Shown one piece after another: positions 1 to 8,154 of a DNA stretch of 64,000 nucleotides. The position numbers were made by a program, and so were the translations under genes. This DNA comes from Pacificispira sp965223125 (GTDB lineage: Bacteria; Pseudomonadota; Alphaproteobacteria; UBA8366; Aestuariispiraceae), in the NCBI GenBank assembly GCA_965223125.1, contig OZ244984.1, forward strand, positions 2,728,001-2,792,000. The letters are read 5' to 3'. Positions within the stretch are counted from its first letter, which is position 1. Every line of letters begins with the position of its first letter. The notes beneath the pieces are model-generated. The model was not told where the DNA came from. It ran no database searches and saw only the letters and a list, made by a program, of their open reading frames with translations.

Positions 1-46
1 GAATGGTGTTCCTATTCTACCGACCGTTGCTGGAAGCCTTATTCGG

Positions 47-766
47 GTGAGTGAACATCCGGAAGTCCTGGATTCGCTGTTGGACACTCTCGTGACCGCG
101 AATCATATCCTTGCGCATGAGGGTGTGCTGGATGTCTTCGGCCATATCAGTGTGCGCGATCCTGACCACCCGGATCGGTTCTATCTGTCCTGTTCCCGCA
201 GTCCCGGCCTTGTGGAGCGGGGCGATCTGTTGGAATTCGATCTGGAAGGCGGAATCGTCGCGGGAGAGGGGAAACCCTATATCGAGCGTTTCATCCATAG
301 TGGCATCTACAGCCTGCGCCCGGATGTGCAATCGGTCATTCATCATCATGCAGGCCCGGTCCAGCCCTTCGCGATCACCGGCAGGCCATTGCGACCGGTC
401 TTTCATCTGGGCTCCGTCGCGGGGGCGGAGGCGAAGTTCTGGGACAGTCAGGATGAGTTCGGCGATACCAGCATGCTGATCATGAATCAGGCCATGGGCC
501 TGTCGCTGGCGCGGTCCCTGGGGGATCAGCCAACCGCATTGTTGCGCCGTCATGGCGCGGTCTGCGTCGGTGGTAGCATTGAACAGGCCACGTTCATCGC
601 TATCTGCATGCGCGACAATGCCGAATTCCTGCTCAACTCCCTGGCTATCGGAGAACCCGATTACCTGACACCGGGGGAGGTCGAGAAGGCCCGCAAGCTG
701 CATACTACCGGGCGACCGGTAGAACGTGCCTGGGAATACTGGAAATCCCGCTGCGGACGCGCCTGA
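47..766 (+). CDS. Class II aldolase/adducin family protein
   Basis: Zinc enzyme of the fuculose-phosphate aldolase / ribulose-phosphate 4-epimerase superfamily, expected to act on a sugar or hydroxy-acid in the cytosol. The metal site is visible as HHH at residues 99-101 plus H169 in an RRHG context, and E80 sits where the acid/base residue normally lies. At 239 aa the length is normal. The GTG start is chosen because the family's N-terminal helix follows directly, but the frame stays open to the left edge, so a longer N-terminus is possible. It converges on the RND pump gene with a 7-bp gap. The substrate cannot be deduced. Confidence 0.85.
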   Translation: MSEHPEVLDSLLDTLVTANHILAHEGVLDVFGHISVRDPDHPDRFYLSCSRSPGLVERGDLLEFDLEGGIVAGEGKPYIERFIHSGIYSLRPDVQSVIHHHAGPVQPFAITGRPLRPVFHLGSVAGAEAKFWDSQDEFGDTSMLIMNQAMGLSLARSLGDQPTALLRRHGAVCVGGSIEQATFIAICMRDNAEFLLNSLAIGEPDYLTPGEVEKARKLHTTGRPVERAWEYWKSRCGRA

Positions 767-773
767 AAGCTGA

Positions 774-3700
774 TCACTCGGCGGGCTGTTGGTGGCCGGT
801 GGCACTCAGTTCCGCTTCCAGTTCCCTTTCCACAGCCGAGCGCGGGCGAGACAGACCGGCCAGCAGGTCATAGAGGACCGGGGTCAGGAACAGTGTCAGC
901 ACCAGCGCCGATCCCAACCCACCGATGATCACCCAGCCGATAGCGATCCGGCTTTCCGCTCCAGCCCCACTGGCGAGCACCAGGGGGACGGCACCCAGAA
1001 TGGTGGAGATCACCGTCATCAGAATCGGGCGGAAACGCAGCACCGATGCCTCGATCACGGCATCCCGTACCGACTGACCTTCATCGCGGAGCTGATTGGC
1101 GAATTCAACGATCAGGATTCCGTTCTTGGCCATCAGTCCGATCAGCAGGATGATGCCGATCTGGCTGTAGACATTGAGGGAAAGCCCCGCCAGCGTCAGA
1201 GAGTAGATCGCTCCCGCAATCGCAAGCGGCACCGAGAGCATGATGACGAGCGGATGGATGAAACTCTCGAACTGCGCGGCGAGAACCAGAAACACGATAA
1301 CCAGAGCGATGGCGAATGTGATCATGATATCGCCCGAGGTATCCTTGAAGGTCGCGGACTGGCCGGCATAGCCGAGCGTGGCGGTATCCGGCAGGATCCG
1401 TGCCGCCCCTTCCTCCATATAGGCCAGGGCATCGCCCAGCGCGTAAGCCGGTGCCAGCGAAGCCTCGATGGTGATCGAGGGCAGGCGGTTGAAGCGCCGC
1501 AGTTCCGCCGCTGCCGCGCTTTCGGATATGCCAACCAGGGCGCTCAGCGGGACGAGGGCGCTATTTTCCTCTGTGGCATTGCCGCTGCGCACGAAGATGT
1601 TGTCCAGATCGTTGGGGGTGCGCCTGTCCTCCAACTGGGCCTGGGCGATCACCGGGTATTCGCGGCCCCGGTCGACATAGGTCGTGATTTCGCGGGAGGC
1701 GAACATGACCTGGATCGTCGAGGCGATTTCCTCCGCGCTGATGCCGAGATCGTCGGCCCGGCCCCGGTCGAGCGAGAGGTCGAGTTGCGGCTGGTTCTCC
1801 TCGAAATCGATTTCCGGATTGATCAGCCCGTCATTTTCTTCGGCATGCTCCAGCAGCGCGGCGGCCCATTCCTTGACCTGGGAGAAATCCGGCCCTCCGA
1901 CTACGACGCGAAGGGGCGTGGAACTGCCGCGCAGGCCCAGTCCGGCAGGACTGGCGACGGCGGCGCGGGCACCGGGCAGGCCAAGGGCGGCGGGCTGCAC
2001 CGCCTGGAGGATGTCCGCCTGACTGTCTTCCCGGTCATCCCAACCGGCCAAGCGCATGACGACAAAGGCGCGGTAGGGACGATTGCCCCAGCCGATCAGG
2101 GAATAGACCGTCGTGATATTGCCGTTGGCAACCTGGGGCTCCAGCGCGGCCTCGATGATCTTGGCCTGATCATCCGTGTAATTGACCGATGATCCCTGCG
2201 GTGCGGTCATCGGGACAAAGGCAACGCCGCGATCTTCCCGGGGGGCCAGTTCCCGGGGCAACTGTTCGTAAAGTCCGACCGCGCCGACAACGAAAATGCC
2301 GGAAAGCGCGAGAACGATCAGCGGCGCGCCGATCGCACGTTCCAGAATGAAGCGATAGCTGCGACCCAATAGTGATTGGGCCATGGCGGAGTCGCCATCG
2401 GCGGGCATTTCTTCATCGTCATATTGATGTTCGGCGTGCTTCTCCTTGCGGGCACCCAGAATCCGGGAGGACAGCATCGGAACCAGGCTGAGGGCGACAA
2501 AGGTCGAAATCACCACGGCGGCGGCCATGACCAGCCCGAATTCGCTGAACAGCCGCCCGACCTCTCCCCCCAGGAAGGAGATCGGAATGAAAACCGCGAT
2601 CAGCGTGATGGAGGTCGCCAGCACGGCAAAGGTAACCTGCTTCGTCCCCAGGACGGAGGCGACCAGTGGCGATTCCCCGGAATCGATGCGCCGCTTGATA
2701 TTCTCCAGCACAACGATGGAATCATCAACCACAAGTCCGATGGCCAGCAGGAGGGCAAGCAGAGTCAGTGTATTAATGGAGAAACCGAAAGCGGAGATCA
2801 GGGCCAGGCAGCCGATCAGTGCAACCGGGATGGTGACTGACGGGACGAAGGTCGTCCGGACAGAACGCAGGAACAGCAATATGACCAGGATCACCAGTCC
2901 AAGAGAGAATCCAAGGGCGATCAGCACTTCTCGGATCGAGGCGGCGATGAACAGGGCATCGTCCGATCCGACGATGATCTTCATGCCCTCCGGCAGAGTG
3001 GGGGCGAGAGCATCTACGGCGGTACGGACCGCCTGGGAGATGGCCATCGTATTGGCCTGACTCTGGCGCAGGATTTCCATGCCGACGGCTGGTACGCCAT
3101 TGGCCCGCACGATAATCTCATCATCCTCAACACCACGCTCGACGCGGGCGACATCTTTCAGGCGGACTGGATATCCGTCGACGGTCCCCAGAACGATGTC
3201 CTGGAATCCTTCAACCGTTGAAAACCGACCGTCGAGCCGGATATCGATGACGCGCTGGCTGGATTTGATCTCGCCTGCGGGAAGCTCGACATTGTTGCGG
3301 CGGATTGCGGATTCGATATCACTGACCGTCAGGTTCCGGGCTGCCATCGCCCGGCGGTCGATCCAGATGCGGATGGCATAGCGGCGCTCGCCCCGGATAT
3401 TGACGCTGGCGACGCCTTCCAGGGTGGACAGCCGGTCGCTGACATAGCGCTCGACATAGTCGGTGATTTCTTCGGGCGTATGCCGTTCCGAGGAGACCGC
3501 GATCCGCATGACCGGGCTGGCATCGCTGTCATTCTTGACCACGCTCGGTTCATCTGCGGTTTCCGGCAATTCGCCCCGGACGCGACCGACGGCATCCCTC
3601 ACGTCATTGGTTGCCTCGTCGATATCTCGTCCGACCTCGAATTCGATGACAGTCTGGCTGCGTCCGCGCCTGCTCTGGGAGGTTATGGTCTTCACGCCAG

Positions 3701-3923
3701 CAACACCGGCGACCGAGCTTTCAATGATTTCCGTGATGTCTGTATCGATGATCTGCGGTGATGCGCCGGTATAGGTCGTCGTCACGGTGACCACGGCGGA
3801 ATCAACATCCGGCAGTTCGCGCAAAGGTATGGTGAACAGGGCCGCAATCCCCGATGTGATGATCAGCAGGCTGGCAACGATGGCCAGAACCGGGCGGCGG
3901 ATCGACAGATCGGCGAGTGTCAT
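774..3923 (-). CDS. RND efflux pump, inner-membrane transporter subunit
   Basis: Proton-driven AcrB/MexB-type exporter of the inner membrane, 1049 aa, which is full length for the family. The protein opens with the typical N-terminal membrane helix (LSIRRPVLAIVASLL), followed by a periplasmic porter loop, a helix block with the proton-relay pair in GLVVDDSIVVLENI, a second porter loop, and the final helix block with the conserved lysine in GLMAKNGILIVEFAN. The start is preceded by AGGAC. It lies 52 bp downstream of the adaptor gene, forming a two-gene operon without an outer-membrane channel gene. The substrate is unknown; a drug/hydrophobe pump is more likely than a metal pump, by general resemblance. 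Confidence 0.95.
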   Translation of the reverse strand: MTLADLSIRRPVLAIVASLLIITSGIAALFTIPLRELPDVDSAVVTVTTTYTGASPQIIDTDITEIIESSVAGVAGVKTITSQSRRGRSQTVIEFEVGRDIDEATNDVRDAVGRVRGELPETADEPSVVKNDSDASPVMRIAVSSERHTPEEITDYVERYVSDRLSTLEGVASVNIRGERRYAIRIWIDRRAMAARNLTVSDIESAIRRNNVELPAGEIKSSQRVIDIRLDGRFSTVEGFQDIVLGTVDGYPVRLKDVARVERGVEDDEIIVRANGVPAVGMEILRQSQANTMAISQAVRTAVDALAPTLPEGMKIIVGSDDALFIAASIREVLIALGFSLGLVILVILLFLRSVRTTFVPSVTIPVALIGCLALISAFGFSINTLTLLALLLAIGLVVDDSIVVLENIKRRIDSGESPLVASVLGTKQVTFAVLATSITLIAVFIPISFLGGEVGRLFSEFGLVMAAAVVISTFVALSLVPMLSSRILGARKEKHAEHQYDDEEMPADGDSAMAQSLLGRSYRFILERAIGAPLIVLALSGIFVVGAVGLYEQLPRELAPREDRGVAFVPMTAPQGSSVNYTDDQAKIIEAALEPQVANGNITTVYSLIGWGNRPYRAFVVMRLAGWDDREDSQADILQAVQPAALGLPGARAAVASPAGLGLRGSSTPLRVVVGGPDFSQVKEWAAALLEHAEENDGLINPEIDFEENQPQLDLSLDRGRADDLGISAEEIASTIQVMFASREITTYVDRGREYPVIAQAQLEDRRTPNDLDNIFVRSGNATEENSALVPLSALVGISESAAAAELRRFNRLPSITIEASLAPAYALGDALAYMEEGAARILPDTATLGYAGQSATFKDTSGDIMITFAIALVIVFLVLAAQFESFIHPLVIMLSVPLAIAGAIYSLTLAGLSLNVYSQIGIILLIGLMAKNGILIVEFANQLRDEGQSVRDAVIEASVLRFRPILMTVISTILGAVPLVLASGAGAESRIAIGWVIIGGLGSALVLTLFLTPVLYDLLAGLSRPRSAVERELEAELSATGHQQPAE

Positions 3924-3975
3924 GTCCTGTTGCTTTCCGATTCCTCGAAAACGCCGTGCATCCTATCCCAGCGCA

Positions 3976-5094
3976 TTACGATCCGGCCCCCTTGTCGGAT
4001 GCGGATTCATCGGCGACCAGTCTCTGGGCGTCGATCAGGCTGCCATCCCGTACCTTCTGAACGCCCCGGATGATGACATCATCCCCCTCGGCCACGCCGT
4101 CGAGGATTTCGACATAACCGAAAGACCGTCGCCCGGTTGTTATGGAGCGTTTTTCTGTCCGGGTAACGCCGTCTTCTTGGATTACGGCAAAGACGAAGGC
4201 GTCGCTGCCATCGACGACGACAGCCTCTTCTGGCACCGTCAGGGCGCGTTGTGCAGCCAGCACGACGTCGAGATGCATGAACATGCCCGCAGGCAGCGCG
4301 CCATCCTGGTTCGGGATGACGGCACGGGCCTTGAATGCGCGGGAGATGGCGGCGATCCGGCTGTCGATGGATGTGATTTCGGCATCGAATGTCTTGCCGG
4401 GGAACGCTGCCGTTGATGCAAAGACTTTCTGGCCTGTCTGAACTTGACCGAAAAGACCTTCCGGCAGAGTGAATTCAATCTCGACCTCCGAGAGGTCATC
4501 AAGCACGGCGATCACATCACCAATTTCCAACTGTGCGCCGAGTTCCACATCGGTGAAGCCGACGATACCGGGGAAGGGCGCGGTGATTACGCGGTCCCGC
4601 AGTCTGCGGGCGGCACGTTCCCTCTCTGCGCGGGCGACGGCAACTTCGGCAATCAGGTTATCGACCGTGGCGATGGTGACCGTATTGGACTTTTTCAGCG
4701 TTTCGGCGCGGGCCAGTGCGCTGTTTGCTTCTGTCAGGCGCGCCTCTGCCTCAATCAGGTCCGCGCGCTGAATTTCCTGATCCAGGCGGACCAGCACATC
4801 GCCCGCTTTTACCTGCTGTCCGGAGGAGAAGGCGACTTCCATCACCTGACCGGCAGCGAAGGGAGTTATCGTCACCGTGCGGCGAGCGCGGCTGGTGCCG
4901 ACCGCTTCCACCGTCGTCTTGATGTCGCGATAGACGGCGGGTGCAACGGCTACGCGGACTTTGCGCTCCGCCCGTTGCGGCGTCGTTACGGTTTCCGTTG
5001 CGGCGGTCGCGCTGTAGCGTTGCCACCCCTCATATCCGCCCACCGCCAGAATCCCGGCAAGGACGAGCAGACCGATTTGCTTTGCAGGCGACAT
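3976..5094 (-). CDS. RND efflux periplasmic adaptor subunit
   Basis: HlyD/AcrA-type membrane-fusion protein of 372 aa that links the RND pump to an outer-membrane channel. It shows an N-terminal membrane anchor (IGLLVLAGILAVGGY), split biotinyl-lipoyl halves around SGQQVKAGDVLVRLD and ITAPFPGIVGF, a short coiled-coil hairpin between them rich in E/R/A, and a C-terminal beta-barrel and membrane-proximal region. It is the first gene of the operon with the pump gene. The 117 bp upstream carry short palindromes that may regulate it. Confidence 0.93.
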   Translation of the reverse strand: MSPAKQIGLLVLAGILAVGGYEGWQRYSATAATETVTTPQRAERKVRVAVAPAVYRDIKTTVEAVGTSRARRTVTITPFAAGQVMEVAFSSGQQVKAGDVLVRLDQEIQRADLIEAEARLTEANSALARAETLKKSNTVTIATVDNLIAEVAVARAERERAARRLRDRVITAPFPGIVGFTDVELGAQLEIGDVIAVLDDLSEVEIEFTLPEGLFGQVQTGQKVFASTAAFPGKTFDAEITSIDSRIAAISRAFKARAVIPNQDGALPAGMFMHLDVVLAAQRALTVPEEAVVVDGSDAFVFAVIQEDGVTRTEKRSITTGRRSFGYVEILDGVAEGDDVIIRGVQKVRDGSLIDAQRLVADESASDKGAGS

Positions 5095-5150
5095 TCCGCT
5101 TTGAGCCCTATCTGTACATGCGACAACCCATGGAGTATCGCTAATTTTGA

Positions 5151-5173
5151 AGGTTAACCTAGCGCATCATGCG
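5151..5173. promoter_or_regulatory. Two short palindromes upstream of the RND adaptor
   Basis: A perfect 10-bp palindrome, AGGTTAACCT (5151-5160), is followed by CGCAT-C-ATGCG (5163-5173). Both lie between the GntR gene and the adaptor start at 5094, so they could be operator sites for the pump operon. Short palindromes arise by chance, so this is only a candidate. Confidence 0.3.
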
Positions 5174-5211
5174 ATCTAATCAACAGCGGGATCATCACAT
5201 GGTCCCATCAT

Positions 5212-5916
5212 TCAGCGCGAATCGAACCGACCGGTATCGAGGGTTGCGCGGGTGAACTGCTCTATATAGTCGATCAGCGCATCCGAGGCCGTGACGGCGG
5301 CGTTCGGGTCTCCGTTTCCGATAGCGCGGGCGACGGCGGCATGCATGCGTGCGCAAAGTGGCAGGTCCAGTACTTCGCGATAATGCAGATACCAGAACCG
5401 GCGCGAGAGACCGTGCATCAGACCCATGGCGCTGCGGGCATAGTCATTCCGGCAGGACCGAGCGATCATGGTATTCATCCGCCGGTCCAGACGCATGAAT
5501 TCAACATCATCCTCTATACGGGCGGTTTCTTCCATGTCGTCGGCGAGTTTCAGGAAGGCGGCCTTTTCCTCGCGGCTGGTCCGCAGGGCGCACAGCCTGG
5601 ACATCAATCGCTCAACCTCACGGCGGACGAGCAGCAGTTCCAGTTGATTGCGCACATTGATGTCTGAGACGAGAATGCCGCGTCGGGGCAGGATGTTCAC
5701 CAGGCCTTCGCGCGCCAGTCGTTGCAGGGCTTCGCGTATCGGTGTCCGCCCGATGGCCAGATCCGATGTCAGCGATGCTTCGGACAGAACCTGACCCGGT
5801 TCGAATTGCAGCGTGACAATGCGTTCCTCGATAAGACGATAGGCCTGTTCTGTCAGACTGGGTCGGGCAGACGATTCCGGTAGGTGGTCTACATCCGACT
5901 CGATGTTACTCGCCAT
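5212..5916 (-). CDS. GntR/FadR-subfamily (FCD) transcriptional regulator
   Basis: A 234-aa DNA-binding regulator: winged helix-turn-helix in residues 20-85 (LAIGRTPIREALQRLAREG is the recognition region), then an all-helical FCD ligand domain. FCD proteins usually carry Asp plus three His that bind a metal and an acid ligand. Here D144 and H192 are visible, but the position normally holding the first His is N148 (sequence LDRRMNTMI) and the last His position is an Asp. Effector binding may therefore differ from metal-dependent FCD proteins. It lies beside the PanB/TRAP/oxygenase island and is the natural candidate for its regulator, by inference from proximity. Confidence 0.9.
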   Translation of the reverse strand: MASNIESDVDHLPESSARPSLTEQAYRLIEERIVTLQFEPGQVLSEASLTSDLAIGRTPIREALQRLAREGLVNILPRRGILVSDINVRNQLELLLVRREVERLMSRLCALRTSREEKAAFLKLADDMEETARIEDDVEFMRLDRRMNTMIARSCRNDYARSAMGLMHGLSRRFWYLHYREVLDLPLCARMHAAVARAIGNGDPNAAVTASDALIDYIEQFTRATLDTGRFDSR

Positions 5917-5958
5917 GCATGCACCTCAATACCATCCAACGGAACGCATCCCCGGTAA

Positions 5959-5973
5959 TTTGATTCAATCAAA
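5959..5973. promoter_or_regulatory. Perfect inverted repeat upstream of the GntR gene
   Basis: TTTGATT-C-AATCAAA is a perfect 15-bp dyad located 43 bp upstream of the GntR start. It is embedded in a longer imperfect one (CGCATCC...GGATGCG flanks at about 5945-5981). It could be an autoregulatory operator. No T-tract follows, so a terminator for the upstream small gene is less likely. Confidence 0.45.
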
Positions 5974-6054
5974 CCGGATGCGGGGAGTATCCGGTAATAG
6001 CAGGGTGCGGACAACGAAATATCACATTGCGCACAGCATCGGGGGCATTTTCCG

Positions 6055-6246
6055 TTACTGGGGTTTTGTCTTGCCACGACGCTGTTTTGTTTCCGGGAAC
6101 AACCACAATGCGAAGATCATGAAGGCACCGAGGCCCAGCGCGACCCAGGCCTGGTTAGTGTGTCCGATATCGGCCTGCCAGAAATGGACCGCAATCGCCA
6201 CCAGGGCGACAAGGGCGGTGAGCAGCAGTTTGAAGGGAACCGGCAT
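6055..6246 (-). CDS. Small two-helix membrane protein, unknown function
   Basis: A 63-aa hypothetical protein with two hydrophobic segments (residues 5-21 and 33-50) and a basic tail (KQRRGKTKPQ). A longer open frame exists, but the ATG at 6246 has an excellent AAGGAG Shine-Dalgarno 8 bp away and was chosen for that reason. It follows another small membrane protein gene on the same strand (6324-6704), so the two probably form an operon. No family was recognised. Confidence 0.6.
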   Translation of the reverse strand: MPVPFKLLLTALVALVAIAVHFWQADIGHTNQAWVALGLGAFMIFALWLFPETKQRRGKTKPQ

Positions 6247-6323
6247 AGTCTCTCTCCTTGCGAAACGCGCGTCCTTGGGAACGCGATGAAATGGGACACG
6301 GCGCGTTCTGAGCGCCGATCCGG

Positions 6324-6704
6324 CTAGGTACCGATCCGGTCGAGCATGATCACACTGCCCGTCATGTTCACGGCGGCGATTGCGATCAGCGCGACAGGGG
6401 ATTCCGTCAATCTTGCAGGCAATGCCTGAAATGTCAGTGGTCCGGCAAGGATGCCTAGGCCACCGGCGACGATGGCCCAACTGATCGGCAGTGTCGCATA
6501 GGCCCAGAACAGCAGGGTGATGCACCAGACGATCAATGTGACACAGGCCAGTGCGGTCACGGCGGTGCGTCCGGCGCTGCCGCCCGCTTCGTCCCGGCGC
6601 GGAGGTGGCAGGAACCCGGCAATTACGATAGCCGACCCGGAAATCAGCACGAAAGCGGCAAACAGGGTCACAAGCGCTGAAACCGCTGGTATTGTCATGG
6701 TCAC
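6324..6704 (-). CDS. Small integral membrane protein, unknown function
   Basis: A 126-aa protein with about four predicted hydrophobic helices (residues 8-32, 46-67, 71-90, 100-120) and a short polar loop containing PPPRRDEAGG. The start has a GGGAGG ribosome site. It is transcribed divergently from the PanB-like gene across 127 bp that hold the shared operator-like element, so it may share control with the island. No homologous family was recognised. Confidence 0.65.
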   Translation of the reverse strand: MTMTIPAVSALVTLFAAFVLISGSAIVIAGFLPPPRRDEAGGSAGRTAVTALACVTLIVWCITLLFWAYATLPISWAIVAGGLGILAGPLTFQALPARLTESPVALIAIAAVNMTGSVIMLDRIGT

Positions 6705-6755
6705 CTCCCCCGTTCCCCCGCGCTCCCCTAAAGCGCCTGCTCCAGAAAGATGCGC

Positions 6756-6806
6756 TTGACCTGCACATCAGATATCCATTACAGATACTACAGATATATC
6801 AGTTAT
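6756..6806 (+). promoter_or_regulatory. Promoter region and operator copy 1 for the PanB/TRAP operon
   Basis: A -35-like TTGACC (6756-6761) precedes an AT-rich stretch. At 6791-6806 the minus strand reads ATAACTGATATATCTG, which matches 15 of 16 bases of the element at 12136-12151. The core CAGATATATCAG is a near-perfect dyad. It ends 25 bp before the PanB-like ATG, a position suited to repression. The -10 is not clearly placed. Confidence 0.55.
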
Positions 6807-6831
6807 GTCTGGGTGAAAAGGGGGGAGTTTG

Positions 6832-7701
6832 ATGGCCGCAGAAGAAAAGAAAAAGCGGACTATCGGGGAAATCCGGGGTTCGAAACGAACCGGGGAAAAA
6901 ATGGTTTATACCTCGGTTCCCGATTACACTTCGGCCCGTTGGGCGGAGGCGGCGGGCGTAGATGTCTGTGTCGTCGGCGACAGTCTGGCCATGGTTGCCC
7001 ACGGATACAGCAGCACCATTCCCGCGACGATGGACATGATGGTGATGCATGCGCTGGCCGTGCGTCGGGGCGCGCCCAATACCTTCACGCTGGGCTGCAT
7101 GCCCTACCAGAGCTACAACACGGTTGACCGGGCATTGCTGAATGCAACGCGCTTCATGCAGGAAGCCGGATGCGATGCGGTGAAGCCCCAGGGCGGCAAG
7201 TCTCAGGCGCATATTCTGCGCGCCCTGGTCGATGCCGGCATTCCCACGGCCTCCCATATCGGGCTGACGCCGCATACGATTGCGATGTTCGGCGGATTCA
7301 AGATCCAGGGCCGCACGGCGGAGGCGGCGATGATCATTCTGGAGGACGCCTTGGCGATCCAGGATGCGGGCTGTTTCATGCTGGAATTCGAGGCGGTTCC
7401 GGCCCCCATCGCGTCTATGATCTCGAAGGAACTGGAAATCACGACGATCGGGATCGGTGCCGGATCAGGCACGGACGGACAGATCCTGCTCAGCTATGAC
7501 CTGTTGGGCGTGTTCACGGATTTCAAGCCGAAATTCACCAAACGATACGCCAACCTGACCGAGGTCGCGGTGGGTGGCTTGAAGGAATATGTGCGTGAAG
7601 TGAAGGAGGGGCAATTCCCTGATGCGGATCACAGCTATTCCGTCGGCCAGGACGTGGTCGATGCCTTTCAGACACTGATCGAGAAGCGCCGCCAGATCTG
7701 A
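6832..7701 (+). CDS. PanB-like (ketopantoate hydroxymethyltransferase fold) enzyme with altered metal site
   Basis: A 289-aa TIM-barrel protein clearly homologous to 3-methyl-2-oxobutanoate hydroxymethyltransferase along its whole length (VVGDSLAMV, SHIGLTPHT, GGFKIQGRT, IGIGAGSGTDGQ, FKPKFTKRYA). Relative to E. coli PanB, Mg ligand D45 is kept (D50), but D84 is replaced by C89 (LGCMPYQSY) and E114 by Q120 (VKPQGG). The lysine (K118) and the general-base glutamate (E187) are present. This argues against ordinary pantothenate synthesis, as does its place in an island with a TRAP transporter and two oxygenases. The ATG at 6832 is preferred over TTG 6829 because GGGGGAG lies 5 bp upstream. Its true substrate is unknown. 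Confidence 0.85.
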   Translation: MAAEEKKKRTIGEIRGSKRTGEKMVYTSVPDYTSARWAEAAGVDVCVVGDSLAMVAHGYSSTIPATMDMMVMHALAVRRGAPNTFTLGCMPYQSYNTVDRALLNATRFMQEAGCDAVKPQGGKSQAHILRALVDAGIPTASHIGLTPHTIAMFGGFKIQGRTAEAAMIILEDALAIQDAGCFMLEFEAVPAPIASMISKELEITTIGIGAGSGTDGQILLSYDLLGVFTDFKPKFTKRYANLTEVAVGGLKEYVREVKEGQFPDADHSYSVGQDVVDAFQTLIEKRRQI

Positions 7702-7767
7702 TCTGGATCTGATTCAGGTCTTAATCTTGGATCCGGGACGAAGCGCCATTTGGGAAGGAAGCCATTC

Positions 7768-8073
7768 GTGAAGACATACACTGGAGATCGGACGATAGAC
7801 GGCGTGCAGGTTCTCGTCGATGGCGCGCCGCTCGATCCCCGTTTCGATATCAAGACCCTCAGTGAACTGGGTTTTGAATGGAGCTATGAGGGGGCAGCCC
7901 CGAAACAGCTCGCCCTGGCGCTGATCGCCGATTTTCTGGGAGATCCGGCGGCGGCCCTGGACCATAGCGATGCCCTGATGAAGGGTATCGTAGCCAATTT
8001 CGGAAATGAATGGGAGATGACGGAGGCTGATTTACGCAAGGCACTGTCGGATCTTACCGGAAAGACGTTCTAA
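7768..8073 (+). CDS. DUF6166 family protein
   Basis: A 101-aa small soluble protein that matches the DUF6166 pattern as remembered: YTGDRTIDGVQVLVDG, then GFEWSYEGAAPKQLALALIADFLGD and a C-terminal acidic helix. GTG 7768 is taken as start because GGAAGGAAG lies 6 bp before it; an in-frame TTG at 7750 has no such site. It sits between the PanB-like and TRAP binding-protein genes, so it is probably co-transcribed. The family has no known function. Confidence 0.75.
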   Translation: MKTYTGDRTIDGVQVLVDGAPLDPRFDIKTLSELGFEWSYEGAAPKQLALALIADFLGDPAAALDHSDALMKGIVANFGNEWEMTEADLRKALSDLTGKTF

Positions 8074-8154
8074 CCCCGCAATAAAGGGCATCGCAAAGAT
8101 GCCGAGACGATCAACAGGCGGTCAAGCGGAGCCGCATTCAAATGGGAGGAAGTA

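Noticed and set aside
789..2192. Long open frame (467 codons) on the plus strand opposite the RND pump
   Set aside because: It is antisense to a gene with unmistakable RND motifs, and its product is low-complexity and charged without family features. It is a shadow of GC-rich codon use.
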